Virus record (IMG/VR): IMGVR_UViG_3300044731_000789
Span: 1-64,000 of that record
Length of the DNA: 64,000 nucleotides
From: a virus
Reading direction: 5' to 3' (one strand)
Shown here: positions 17,743-25,766 of the stretch, piece by piece
Layout: each line of letters begins with the position of its first letter
Numbering within the stretch: position 1 is the first letter of the stretch
Translations under genes and position numbers: made by a program
The notes under the pieces: model-generated
Seen by the model: only the letters and a program-made list of their open reading frames with translations
Database searches by the model: none
What the model was told of the DNA's origin: nothing

Positions 17743-18386
17743 TAGCAGAAATTCAAAATGCCAAAAAAGCCAAAGACATTTATGTAGACAATGAAAGATT
17801 TGCTGCAGAATATGATAAATGGATAACAGAAGTTCACCATGCTCGTGCAAATGGTCTAAAAGACCCAAGAATTACAGAATATCTTGGGGAATGTATTTTA
17901 AAAATTTGTACAAGATTAACCTATATGCCATCATTTTACAACTATAGTTGGAAAAATGAATTTATTACAAATGCTATAGAAAATTGTATTAAATATTTTG
18001 ATCGATATGATAAAAATGCCATTTCAAAAAGAACTGGTAAAAAAACTGCTGGACCGTTTTCATATTTTACAACTATTGCATATTGGGCGTTTGTTCGCAC
18101 AATTTTGATAGAGAAAAAAGAATTGAAGAAAAAGCAGAAATATATTTCTCAATTGTCTTCAGTGATTACAGAAATTAGAGAATATGATTCTGAAGAATTT
18201 GACAATGAATATATAAATTATTTGAAACGGATGTTGGATGAAGATTTTTCGGGTGACGAAAAAAATGGTGAAAAGTTGAAAAAAGATGTTGACAATTTGG
18301 AAGAAGATGATATACTGGATATCATTGAATTGGACAAAGATTTGGCACTGGAAGTGTTGGAATATGATGAAGATGAAATTTTTTAG
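17739..18386 (+). CDS. 55: Late-transcription sigma factor (gp55-like)
   Basis: 215 aa. The segment 'YSWKNEFITNAIENCIKYFD', with the following 'FSYFTTIAYWAFVRTILIEKK', matches the region-2-like core of T4 gp55, which binds host RNA polymerase and reads TATAAATA late promoters. As in gp55 there is no region 4. The acidic C-terminal tail ending LALEVLEYDEDEIF resembles the clamp-binding end of gp55. The start is TTG 17739, overlapping the previous stop with AAAGGA 8 bases upstream; no nearby ATG is in frame. Confidence 0.9.
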   Translation: MIAEIQNAKKAKDIYVDNERFAAEYDKWITEVHHARANGLKDPRITEYLGECILKICTRLTYMPSFYNYSWKNEFITNAIENCIKYFDRYDKNAISKRTGKKTAGPFSYFTTIAYWAFVRTILIEKKELKKKQKYISQLSSVITEIREYDSEEFDNEYINYLKRMLDEDFSGDEKNGEKLKKDVDNLEEDDILDIIELDKDLALEVLEYDEDEIF

Positions 18387-18412
18387 TATAATCTGTTATA
18401 CTAGTACAACCG

Positions 18413-18420
18413 TATAAATA
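18413..18420 (+). promoter_or_regulatory. Late promoter TATAAATA
   Basis: Exact TATAAATA. Transcription would start near 18426 and run straight into the structured region 18429-18602. Confidence 0.7.
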
Positions 18421-18428
18421 GATATAAA

Positions 18429-18602
18429 TTCCAGGTAGTGTTACCATGGGAGCCAAGCAATGGGTGGTCGCTCCACCCCGCAAACGTCAGCGTCAGGCGT
18501 GACATTGGGAGAGATACCAGACCAATTATTGCGGGGTAGTAGAAAAGTGCTATGCAAGGCTCATAACCTTGAGAACCGGAGCGTTACCGGCGACCGCTAC
18601 CA
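18429..18602 (+). ncRNA. GC-rich structured RNA with a tRNA(Met)-like 3' part
   Basis: About 175 non-coding bases, far richer in G+C than their surroundings, just after a late promoter. The 3' part, 18530-18602, copies a CAT-anticodon (fMet-like) tRNA: TGCGGGG acceptor strand, TA, a D-arm-like GTAG/CTAT stem, a perfect 5-bp anticodon stem CAAGG/CCTTG with loop CTCATAA, and a terminal CCA. The T arm is abnormal (CCGG/CCGG stem, loop AGCGTTA, no TTCRA) and the acceptor pairs only over four bases. Upstream ACCCCGC (18475-18481) can pair with GCGGGGT (18531-18537), which would compete with the tRNA fold. It could be a degraded tRNA, a tRNA-like regulator or an unrelated RNA. Confidence 0.5.
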
Positions 18603-18605
18603 AAT

Positions 18606-18806
18606 ATGGGATATATTATGACAATTAACGAACATGTATCAATAATTCGTGAAATTAATACTGAGTTGGCAATATTTAAACACAAATTAAATATTTTTGC
18701 CAGCATTGGAGCCAGTAAACATGTGTCTGACTGCGCCTTTTCAATAGGGTTGCGTTTAGACCGGCGCAAAAGACACGTTGCTGCAATTAATTGTTTCCAA
18801 ATTTAA
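18606..18806 (+). CDS. Small protein of unknown function
   Basis: 66 aa (62 if ATG 18618 is used). Helical N-terminal half (HVSIIREINTELAIFKHKLN), basic C-terminal half with GLRLDRRKRHVAA. It begins 4 bases after the tRNA-like CCA, so the structured RNA would be its 5' leader. Not recognised. Confidence 0.5.
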   Translation: MGYIMTINEHVSIIREINTELAIFKHKLNIFASIGASKHVSDCAFSIGLRLDRRKRHVAAINCFQI

Positions 18807-18807
18807 C

Positions 18808-18837
18808 TTGACAATCTGATATCAAATGTAGTATACT
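18808..18837 (+). promoter_or_regulatory. Early sigma70 promoter for gp47
   Basis: TTGACA (18808-18813), 18-base spacer, TATACT (18832-18837), about 30 bases before the gp47 start. The -10 lies inside the inverted repeat at 18817-18861. Confidence 0.7.
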
Positions 18838-18861
18838 CAAATTTTACTACATCTGATATCA
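18817..18861. repeat. 17-bp inverted repeat over the gp47 promoter
   Basis: Arms 18817-18833 and 18845-18861 are complementary at 16 of 17 positions, with an 11-base spacer that covers most of the -10 and the expected start site. Each arm contains the self-complementary GATATC. This looks like an operator for a dimeric repressor, or a cruciform or hairpin just ahead of the ATG. Confidence 0.65.
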
Positions 18862-18867
18862 ATCCTT

Positions 18868-19893
18868 ATGAAAATATGCCTATTAGGCGATTGCCATTTC
18901 TGTTACAAAAATTCATTTAATGAATATTACAAAAAGTTTTATTCACAAGTCTTTTTTCCCTATCTTGAAGCAAATAATATAAAAACAGTTGTTCAATTTG
19001 GTGACATTTTTGATAATCGTTCCAAATTGGATATTATTGGTTTAGAATTTGCTAATATGGAATTCTTTTCAAAATTCACCGATGCGATAAGATTGGTTAC
19101 ATTACTTGGTAATCATGATATTGTTAAGAAAAACACCTTGAAACATAATTCACCAAACGTTGCTATAGATAGCTCATATTGGGTGAATATTGTTTCCAAA
19201 CCATTTGGATTTGGAAACTGTCTTATTATACCATGGATATGTGAAGAAAATTCTGCAGAAATATTTTCGGCAATCGAAAAAACTAGCTGCAAATTTTTGT
19301 TTGCTCATTTGGAATTATCTGGATTTGAAATGAATAGGGGCTATATAATGGAAAATGGACATGATCCAAAACTCTTTTCGAAGTTCGAAAAAGTGTTTTC
19401 AGGCCATTATCATTGTCCAAGTTCTGGTGGAAATGTTGTGTACCTTGGTACACCATATGAACTGACTTTTTCGGATTGTGATGATCAAAAATATTTTTAC
19501 ATATTTGATACAGAAACTGGTGATTTGGAAGCAATACCAAATCCATACAAAATGTTTCACAAAATTGTCTACAATGAGGGATCGGATTACGATCTAAGTT
19601 CTGTAGAAAATTGTATTGTGAAAGTTATTGTTGAAGCAAAAACTGATCAAATGAAGTATGATATTTTCATGAAAACGTTGACAGAATGTAATCCAATGGA
19701 ATTAAAAGTTGTTGAAAACTTTGAGCAATTTGGTGATGAAAAAATAGATGTTGACAATATTGATATTTCTGATACACTATCTTTGTTATCAAAATATGTG
19801 GAAGAGACTTCCATGGATATTGATAAAGGATATATGAAAAATATATTGAATGATCTTTATAATGATGCGATAAAATTGGAATATGGTGAATAA
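18868..19893 (+). CDS. 47: Recombination endonuclease subunit gp47 (Mre11/SbcD-like)
   Basis: 341 aa, near the T4 gp47 length. Metallophosphoesterase motifs are in order: GDCHF (residues 7-11), FGDIFDNR, LGNHDIV, and a late GHYHCPS. It forms a complex with gp46 that resects DNA ends for recombination-dependent replication. It sits directly behind an early promoter with an inverted repeat. One small gene separates it from gp46. Confidence 0.93.
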   Translation: MKICLLGDCHFCYKNSFNEYYKKFYSQVFFPYLEANNIKTVVQFGDIFDNRSKLDIIGLEFANMEFFSKFTDAIRLVTLLGNHDIVKKNTLKHNSPNVAIDSSYWVNIVSKPFGFGNCLIIPWICEENSAEIFSAIEKTSCKFLFAHLELSGFEMNRGYIMENGHDPKLFSKFEKVFSGHYHCPSSGGNVVYLGTPYELTFSDCDDQKYFYIFDTETGDLEAIPNPYKMFHKIVYNEGSDYDLSSVENCIVKVIVEAKTDQMKYDIFMKTLTECNPMELKVVENFEQFGDEKIDVDNIDISDTLSLLSKYVEETSMDIDKGYMKNILNDLYNDAIKLEYGE

Positions 19894-19985
19894 CATCAAC
19901 TAATAGATGTATCAAATGGGTCAATAGAATCTGGATACATGTGTGTAAAATGTGGTGAATTATTTAAATCATACGGAAAATAGTT

Positions 19986-20153
19986 ATGTTATGTCCAATA
20001 TGTCACAATACAGTTTCATCTGGTAGATGTTACCATTCTTTACAAGAAAGAACTGTTGCAGCAAATTTTGCCAGTAGGGTAATCTATAATTACAATATGG
20101 GCAAAATAGATGTATCAGATTATGTAAAACAAATGAATTTGAAAAATAGATGA
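19986..20153 (+). CDS. Small putative zinc-binding protein
   Basis: 55 aa beginning MLCPICHNTVSSGRCYHS: a CxxC plus C/H pattern fit for one zinc ion, then a helical tail. Its stop overlaps the gp46 ATG (ATGA). A second very short CxxC peptide (14 codons from 19938) lies just upstream but is too short to call. Function unknown. Confidence 0.6.
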   Translation: MLCPICHNTVSSGRCYHSLQERTVAANFASRVIYNYNMGKIDVSDYVKQMNLKNR

Positions 20154-21871
20154 TAAAATTTACACGAGTATTTTATAAAAATTTCTTATCAAGTGGTTCC
20201 GGTGGAACAGAAATTTTTTTAGATAAAACATCTTCATCACTATTGGTTGGTCGGAATGGTTCAGGCAAAAGTTCCATGATTGACGCAATATGCTTTGCAT
20301 TATTCAACAAATCTTTCCGAAATTTATCAAAACCAAAAATTGTAAACTCTAAAAACAAAAAACAATGCCTCTGCGAAGTAAACTTCGAAATTGGTACAAA
20401 ACAGTATCTAGTAAAAAGAGGCATCAAACCAGATATTTTTGAAATTTGGATCGATAATGAAATGGTCGATCAATCTGCAAAAAAGTTTGATTACCAGGAA
20501 TATCTTGAACAACAAATTTTACAATTAAACTATAAATCTTTTACTCAGATTGTAATACTTGGTTCCAGGGCATATACACCATTTATGGAACTAAAGACTG
20601 GTCCAAGACGAGAAGTGATAGAAGATTTGTTGGATTTGACAATTTTTTCAAAAATGAATTTGGTATTAAAGGAACGTATCAAATCTTTGACAGATTCTGT
20701 CCAGAAGTTGGATACAAAAATTGATTCATTATATAATACAAAATCACTTAAAGAAAAATATGTTCAGCAAGCTGAAAAACAAAATCAATCAATTGAAGAA
20801 AGTATTATATCAAATATTGATACAACCAATACAAAATTATCACAAGTAGAACAAAATTTAGAAAAGAATAAACAAGAATTTGAAAGACTTCTTTCAGAAT
20901 TGGTTACAGATAGTAGACCATTAGAAAAGAAACTGAATAAATTTGTTGAAATACGTGGTGGTATTTTAAGTAATAAAACCAATCATACAAAGATTGTACA
21001 ATTTTATAGTAAATATGATTCTTGTCCAACATGTAACCAAGAAATTGATGAAGAATTCAAATCTGGCTTAATACTTGATTCCACATCAAAATTGGAATCA
21101 TATGAAGCAGGATTGGTCGATCTAAATGCAAAAATAGATTTGCATCAAAAACAGGTAAGAGAAATTAATAACAATGCAGCAATTCTTACCAATTTGCAAT
21201 CAACTATTAGAAATTTTGAACACCATAAGGAAACACTGTTATATCAATTGAAACAATATGAAAAACAGTTGACAGATGCACAAAATAGGAATACAATAGA
21301 TACCAATACCGAGAAAAACGAGATTGCTCAGTTACTGAGCCAAATTGAAGAATATACTGCAGAAAAGGATAGTTTGGAATATTCCAAAAAGTATTTGAAT
21401 ATGTCTGGAAAATTGTTGAAAGATGATGGCATCAAAACCATGATTATTTCACAATATTTGCCAGTTATAAACAAATTGATCAATCATTATCTTACAGTAA
21501 TGGATTTCTTTGTATCATTTAATTTTGATGAAAATTTTGACGAAATAATTAAATCCAGACATAGGGACAATTTTTCATACGCCAACCTATCAGAAGGCGA
21601 GAAGATGAGGGTGAATTTATCGATACTGTTTACATTTAGAAAGATTGCATCATTGAAAAATACTTGTAATACTAATTTGTTGATATTGGACGAAATTGCA
21701 GATTCAGTCTTGGACTCAGATGGAATAGAAATTTTGACCCAAATTTTGAAAGAGTTTGAAGACAATAATGTCTTTATGATTTCCCACAAAGATGAAATGA
21801 TGGATAAATTTGATAGAACATTGAAATTTTTTAAACAAAATGATTACTCAATTATGGAGGAAATTGGTTGA
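20150..21871 (+). CDS. 46: Recombination endonuclease subunit gp46 (Rad50/SbcC-like)
   Basis: 573 aa, near T4 gp46 (560 aa). Walker A is GRNGSGKSS (residues 34-42). Two coiled-coil arms flank a zinc-hook motif SCPTCNQE near residue 290. The C-terminal part has the ABC signature NLSEGEKMR and Walker B LLILDEIADSVLD. It is the ATPase partner of gp47. Confidence 0.94.
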   Translation: MIKFTRVFYKNFLSSGSGGTEIFLDKTSSSLLVGRNGSGKSSMIDAICFALFNKSFRNLSKPKIVNSKNKKQCLCEVNFEIGTKQYLVKRGIKPDIFEIWIDNEMVDQSAKKFDYQEYLEQQILQLNYKSFTQIVILGSRAYTPFMELKTGPRREVIEDLLDLTIFSKMNLVLKERIKSLTDSVQKLDTKIDSLYNTKSLKEKYVQQAEKQNQSIEESIISNIDTTNTKLSQVEQNLEKNKQEFERLLSELVTDSRPLEKKLNKFVEIRGGILSNKTNHTKIVQFYSKYDSCPTCNQEIDEEFKSGLILDSTSKLESYEAGLVDLNAKIDLHQKQVREINNNAAILTNLQSTIRNFEHHKETLLYQLKQYEKQLTDAQNRNTIDTNTEKNEIAQLLSQIEEYTAEKDSLEYSKKYLNMSGKLLKDDGIKTMIISQYLPVINKLINHYLTVMDFFVSFNFDENFDEIIKSRHRDNFSYANLSEGEKMRVNLSILFTFRKIASLKNTCNTNLLILDEIADSVLDSDGIEILTQILKEFEDNNVFMISHKDEMMDKFDRTLKFFKQNDYSIMEEIG

Positions 21872-22167
21872 AACTTGAAATAAATGATCCATTTGAACTA
21901 CTATATTCAACAAATGTGCAGGAACTGCAAAATGGTTGCATTTTAATTACGATTAATACAATGAATGGGTATGTATGCGAACATTTTCCGTTGACAGAAA
22001 TGTACCATTGTGATACAATGCATTTTTTTGATGAAGACACATCGTTCCAAACATGTTCAGTTAAACTGACGATATCTGGAAAGAATGTTAACACATTATA
22101 TAGAAGATTTTGTGAATATACTGGAAATTATGAATATCTTTTTGTACCTTATGAGCAATTTGAATGA
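21868..22167 (+). CDS. Small protein of unknown function
   Basis: 99 aa from TTG 21868, overlapping the gp46 stop (TTGA). Soluble and beta-rich, with three cysteines. GGAGG lies 10 bases upstream within gp46. Not recognised; tightly coupled to gp46 and to the next gene. Confidence 0.6.
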   Translation: MKLEINDPFELLYSTNVQELQNGCILITINTMNGYVCEHFPLTEMYHCDTMHFFDEDTSFQTCSVKLTISGKNVNTLYRRFCEYTGNYEYLFVPYEQFE

Positions 22168-22445
22168 AAACATTAAAATTTGATAGAAATTCTTGGCATT
22201 ACCATATGGTAACTACATACCATCAAGATATACCAAGCAGAAATTTATGTGAATATTTGCAGCAATTGGGTGTATCAATTATAGTATGTATGCTTATTTG
22301 GATATTACTTATATCCACTACATTCTTTTTGATTATCAACCCAATAGTATTTACAATTATTGCATATACATTTCATTATTTTGATCCAAGTGGTAATTCA
22401 TTATGGATTGAAGATGTAGCAATATTGGGATTTTTATTAATTTAG
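22164..22445 (+). CDS. Membrane protein, possibly read on by a -1 frameshift
   Basis: 93 aa with two hydrophobic segments (VSIIVCMLIWILLISTTFFL and IINPIVFTIIAYTFHYF). It ends abruptly within a third hydrophobic stretch (VAILGFLLI). The -1 frame is open without an ATG from 22412 to 22600 and continues the same hydrophobic segment. A T5 run lies at the junction (22431-22435). The real product may therefore be about 145 aa. The cause could be programmed frameshifting, a natural mutation or a sequence error. Confidence 0.6.
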   Translation: MKTLKFDRNSWHYHMVTTYHQDIPSRNLCEYLQQLGVSIIVCMLIWILLISTTFFLIINPIVFTIIAYTFHYFDPSGNSLWIEDVAILGFLLI

Positions 22446-22600
22446 TTGGCATACTTGGATATTGTTTATCCAAATTGGTTAACTTGCTTATACTAGCAAA
22501 AAATAACATTGAGATAGATAAATTTGCACCAAATGCATATAAAACGTTGAAAGAAAAATATTGTGCTAAAATTGAATTTGTAAGTGGAGAAAATAAATGA
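22446..22600 (+). other. In-frame (-1) continuation of the membrane gene
   Basis: Read in the -1 frame this stretch encodes NLVGILGYCLSKLVNLLILA, then a charged tail ending KIEFVSGENK, with stop TGA 22598-22600 overlapping the next ATG in the usual ATGA way. It has no start codon with a ribosome site of its own, so it is best seen as the 3' part of the gene at 22164. Confidence 0.5.
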
Positions 22601-22863
22601 GTAATGTAATTGTGCCAACTGTTGAAAAAGATCGGGCGGAAATCCGCCAATATTTGCAAACTGCATCAGATTCTTTGACCAGGATTGCTGGTGAAAGGGA
22701 TGCAATTAAAGAAATTGTGGAAGAAGTTTCAGAAAAATTTGAAATCCCAAAGAAGTATATTAAAAAGATGATTAATATTCATCATCAAATGAATTTGGAT
22801 ACATTGCGCCAAGAATACCAAGATGTAGAAGATTTGTATACAAGTATTGTGGGGATTGAATAA
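22597..22863 (+). CDS. dsbA: DsbA-like double-stranded DNA-binding protein
   Basis: 88 aa, helical. The layout 'IRQYLQTASDSLTRIAGERD', then 'FEIPKKYIKKMINIHHQMN' and a final acidic helix, follows T4 DsbA (89 aa), a double-stranded DNA-binding protein linked to late promoters. A helix-turn-helix is likely around residues 48-62. ATGA overlap with the frameshifted gene. Confidence 0.75.
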   Translation: MSNVIVPTVEKDRAEIRQYLQTASDSLTRIAGERDAIKEIVEEVSEKFEIPKKYIKKMINIHHQMNLDTLRQEYQDVEDLYTSIVGIE

Positions 22864-22864
22864 T

Positions 22865-23110
22865 ATGTCGTATATCGAACAGATGGTAGCAAATAAAATT
22901 ATTGATAGGGCGAATTTTGGGCTATCAAAATATGGGGTTGGAATGGACAGGACAGATATGTCTGTGTTACAATTCTTAAAAATGGCACAGGAAGAAAGTA
23001 TGGATTTTTGTGTATATTTGGAAAGATTAATTGTAGAAGAAGAATTGAGGGCACAAGACCAAAAGCAACAATCAAATATTGAACAAGATGATGGAGAAAC
23101 AACTGAATGA
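22865..23110 (+). CDS. Conserved T4-type phage protein of unknown function
   Basis: 81 aa. 'KYGVGMDRTDMSVLQFLKMA' and the following 'EESMDFCVYLERLI' resemble a short helical protein family common in T4-like phages, distantly like the helical bundle of MazG-type proteins. Start taken at ATG 22865. The stop overlaps the gp45 start by 4 bases. Confidence 0.65.
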   Translation: MSYIEQMVANKIIDRANFGLSKYGVGMDRTDMSVLQFLKMAQEESMDFCVYLERLIVEEELRAQDQKQQSNIEQDDGETTE

Positions 23111-23778
23111 AATTGTCAAAAGAAACTTTAGAAATATTGAAAAACTTTTCAACTATTAATGAAAACATCTGTATCAAGCCTGGAAACATTTTGACAACAA
23201 TTTCTGTTGGAAACAATATTATTGCAGAAGCGGTGATTGATGAATCATTTGACAAAGAATTTTGCATCTACAATTTAATTGAATGGTTAAATGTATATAA
23301 TGTTACAGATAATGGTGACATTTATATTATGGACAAATTCATGGACATTTCTTGGGGAAATAGTAAAATTAAGTATGGATTTGCAGACAAAGATTCAATT
23401 TATTATACCGAGAAGGTTCCAAAATTTCATCATAATGGTGGAAGTTTACCAGACCAAGTTATCGAAGTAGAAGTTGCATCCAGTACTATTAAAACTGCAT
23501 CTGTTTTAAAATCCCCCCATATGGGAATTGTATCCAATGGATCAAATGTAAAATTGAAAACATTTGATTATAATACACCATCATCAAATTCATATGAACT
23601 AGATTTGGATGTAAACCATGACAAGAAATTTGCAGCAATTTTGGACATCAATAGTTTGAAAATTCTCCCTGGAACATATAAGGTGAAAATTTCATCTGCT
23701 GGAATTACATGTTGGACAAATTTGGATAGACCTGTTACATATTATATCACATTGGATACAGTATCCAAATTTGAGTAA
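23107..23778 (+). CDS. 45: DNA polymerase sliding clamp gp45
   Basis: 223 aa (T4 gp45: 228 aa). N-terminal 'LSKETLEILKNFSTINENIC' and the repeated beta-strand/helix pattern match the trimeric clamp. It tethers gp43 and, with gp55 and gp33, activates late promoters. Gene order gp45-gp44-gp62-regA-gp43 follows T4, interrupted here by a tRNA-like sequence and a ferredoxin gene. Confidence 0.93.
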   Translation: MKLSKETLEILKNFSTINENICIKPGNILTTISVGNNIIAEAVIDESFDKEFCIYNLIEWLNVYNVTDNGDIYIMDKFMDISWGNSKIKYGFADKDSIYYTEKVPKFHHNGGSLPDQVIEVEVASSTIKTASVLKSPHMGIVSNGSNVKLKTFDYNTPSSNSYELDLDVNHDKKFAAILDINSLKILPGTYKVKISSAGITCWTNLDRPVTYYITLDTVSKFE

Positions 23779-23784
23779 ACCGTT

Positions 23785-23875
23785 TTGGGGTCGATAGTGT
23801 TTATCGGAAGCACGTTAGCTGCATGAGTTGATCGCCACAGTTAAAAGTTTTGGTTCGATTCCAAATTTGCCCCAA
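23785..23875 (+). ncRNA. tRNA-like sequence, degenerate
   Basis: A 91-base stretch between gp45 and gp44. TTGGGG (23785-23790) pairs with CCCCAA (23870-23875). Before the 3' strand lies a clear T arm, TTTGG-TTCGATT-CCAAA (23849-23865). A D-like stem GATA/TATC (23793-23805) is also present. Three or four bases separate the T stem from the acceptor strand and no canonical anticodon arm is seen, so it is not a normal tRNA. It may be a decayed tRNA or a tRNA-like control element in the gp45-gp44 message. Confidence 0.4.
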
Positions 23876-23899
23876 CTTATTAAATATTATGGGAATATT

Positions 23900-24847
23900 A
23901 TGAAGAATATTAATAATGATGAATTTTTATGGTTTAACAAGTATAGACCAACTACTGTACAAGAATGTATTCTACCAGCAGATATCAAACAAACCTTTCA
24001 GGATTTTGTTGACAAAAAAGAAATTCCTCATTTGATGTTGTTTGGAAAAGCTGGTATTGGTAAAACAACTATTGCACAATGTCTATGCAACGAAATTGGT
24101 GCTGATATGTTATACATTAATGCATCAAATGAATCAGGCATCGATACAATACGCACAAAAGTTGTTCAATATTGCTCTACAGTATCGTTCGAAGGAAACC
24201 TAAAGGTAATCCTATTGGATGAAGCTGACCGCTTATCACAAGCTGCTATGGAGGTTTTAAGACCAATAATGGAGCAATTCTCCAAAGGGTCAAGATTTAT
24301 TTTAACCGGAAATAACAAATCTGGTGTAAGCGAAGCACTTGAATCAAGATGTGCAACAATCGACTTCACAATTCCAAAAAAAGATACACCAAAATTGGCA
24401 TCACAATTTCTAAAGAGATTGAAATTCATTTTACAAAATGAAAATGTGTTGTATGACGACAAGGTTTTGGTAGAATTGATTATGAGATATTTTCCTAATC
24501 ATAGGAAAACAATCAATGAACTCCAAAAATTTGCCAGTTCTGGCACAATTGATATCGGGATTTTATCAAACTTTTCAAATGATTCATTTCAAAGTTTGAT
24601 TGCAATGATCAAAGATAAAAGGTTTACAGATGCCAGAGCATGGGTAAATGATAATTCAGATATTGAACCAGGATTTTTCTTTAAAACATTGTATGAAAAT
24701 TGTTCAAAGCAATTGGAACCAAGTAGTATTCCAGAAATGGTTCTAATTTTGGCAAAATATCAATATCAATCATCTTTCTCTATTGATCAAGAAATTAATA
24801 CAACTGCAGCAATTGTTGAACTAATGTCATCGGTACGTTTTAAATGA
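23900..24847 (+). CDS. 44: Clamp loader ATPase subunit gp44
   Basis: 315 aa (T4: 319 aa). AAA+ motifs: Walker A GKAGIGKTT (residues 49-57), DEAD box LLDEADR (105-111), sensor 1 ILTGNNKSG, arginine-finger region LESRCA. With gp62 it loads gp45 onto primer ends. Start ATG 23900 chosen because the family begins just before 'EFLWFNKYRPTTV'; in-frame upstream codons back to TTG 23828 lie in the tRNA-like sequence. Confidence 0.95.
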   Translation: MKNINNDEFLWFNKYRPTTVQECILPADIKQTFQDFVDKKEIPHLMLFGKAGIGKTTIAQCLCNEIGADMLYINASNESGIDTIRTKVVQYCSTVSFEGNLKVILLDEADRLSQAAMEVLRPIMEQFSKGSRFILTGNNKSGVSEALESRCATIDFTIPKKDTPKLASQFLKRLKFILQNENVLYDDKVLVELIMRYFPNHRKTINELQKFASSGTIDIGILSNFSNDSFQSLIAMIKDKRFTDARAWVNDNSDIEPGFFFKTLYENCSKQLEPSSIPEMVLILAKYQYQSSFSIDQEINTTAAIVELMSSVRFK

Positions 24848-24999
24848 TTGTTTGCGTTTGTAGAAATATTACAGAAAAGCAAATTATTGAACAAATTAAA
24901 TTGGGAAAATCTTTGGCGCAAATTATTAAGTATTATGACTTAACACATTGCGCCAAATGTGTTCCATATGTGAAGGAATTGTATGACAAATGTATTTGA
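24844..24999 (+). CDS. Bfd-like [2Fe-2S] ferredoxin
   Basis: 51 aa, starting MIVCVCRNITEKQI with a second pair at THCAKCVPYVKEL. The C-x-C ... C-x2-C spacing (Cys4, 6, 36, 39) is that of the BFD/NifU [2Fe-2S] fold, as in bacterioferritin-associated ferredoxin, which in bacteria helps release iron from bacterioferritin. Overlaps gp44 by 4 bases and gp62 by 17, so it is embedded in the clamp-loader operon. The iron-cluster role is inferred from the cysteines only. Confidence 0.75.
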   Translation: MIVCVCRNITEKQIIEQIKLGKSLAQIIKYYDLTHCAKCVPYVKELYDKCI

Positions 25000-25357
25000 T
25001 TATGTTAAAAATATTAACAAGAAAGATGACCAATTAGAGTTAACATCGGAATATGTTCCATACATTATAAACAAAGCATTTTCTACATATTATGATACAA
25101 TTTTTTATAGCAATGCTATAAATATATCTGGACCAATAGATCACCAATGGCAATATGATTTTTATTACCATGGTGTTCCAAAAAATGTAAAAAGATTTGC
25201 TAAATACCCTAAAAAGGTTTCAGATAAATATTTGTTAGTTATACAAGAATATTACAATTGTTCTTTACAAAAGGCAAAAGAGATTGTTCAAATTCTTGAT
25301 GAAAATACTTTACAAATAATTGAAATGAAATTGAATAAGGGTGGGAAAGATGGATGA
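24983..25357 (+). CDS. 62: Clamp loader small subunit gp62
   Basis: 124 aa, shorter than T4 gp62 (187 aa) but in the right place between gp44 and regA. It has the family-like pattern of an N-terminal 'FDYVKNIN' and a middle PKKVSDKYLLVIQEYYNCSL. It holds the gp44 subunits together. Starts inside the ferredoxin gene. Confidence 0.8.
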   Translation: MTNVFDYVKNINKKDDQLELTSEYVPYIINKAFSTYYDTIFYSNAINISGPIDHQWQYDFYYHGVPKNVKRFAKYPKKVSDKYLLVIQEYYNCSLQKAKEIVQILDENTLQIIEMKLNKGGKDG

Positions 25358-25766
25358 TGAGTTTTTGTGGTCAATGGATGAAATGCTGGAGGTAGAATTA
25401 ACTGAACCAGATGATTTTTTAAGAATTAAAGAGACATTGACCAGGATTGGTGTTGCTTCCAAGAAGGAAAAGACTTTGTTTCAAAGTTGTTTAATTTTGC
25501 ACAAACAAAGTAAATATTATATTATACACTTCAAAGAAATATTCAGATTGGATAAGAAATGGAGTGATATTTCTTATAATGATATGGAAAGACGTAATAC
25601 AATTGCATTGTTATTGGAACAATGGGGTTTGTGTAATATAATTTGGAAGAAAGACCAATACAAACAAAAAACACATTTATCCAATATTAAAATAATTTCT
25701 CATGCAGAGAAAAGAGATTGGAATTTGGTTACCAAAGCAGCTTTGGGCCAAGATAAGAAATATTGA
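25350..25766 (+). CDS. regA: Translational repressor RegA
   Basis: 138 aa. 'DFLRIKETLTRIGVASKKEK', then LFQSCLILHKQSKYYIIHFKE (in two blocks) and 'TIALLLEQWGL' align well with T4 RegA (122 aa), which binds early mRNA start regions and blocks translation, including those of clamp-loader genes. Start ATG 25350 overlaps the gp62 end. The N-terminal 15 or so residues (DDEFLWSMDEMLE) are extra compared with T4. Confidence 0.93.
   Translation: MDDEFLWSMDEMLEVELTEPDDFLRIKETLTRIGVASKKEKTLFQSCLILHKQSKYYIIHFKEIFRLDKKWSDISYNDMERRNTIALLLEQWGLCNIIWKKDQYKQKTHLSNIKIISHAEKRDWNLVTKAALGQDKKY

Noticed and set aside
18429-18530. Group I intron interrupting a tRNA
   Set aside because: The upstream half has hairpins but no recognisable P7/P3 core or flanking tRNA exon, so an intron could not be supported.
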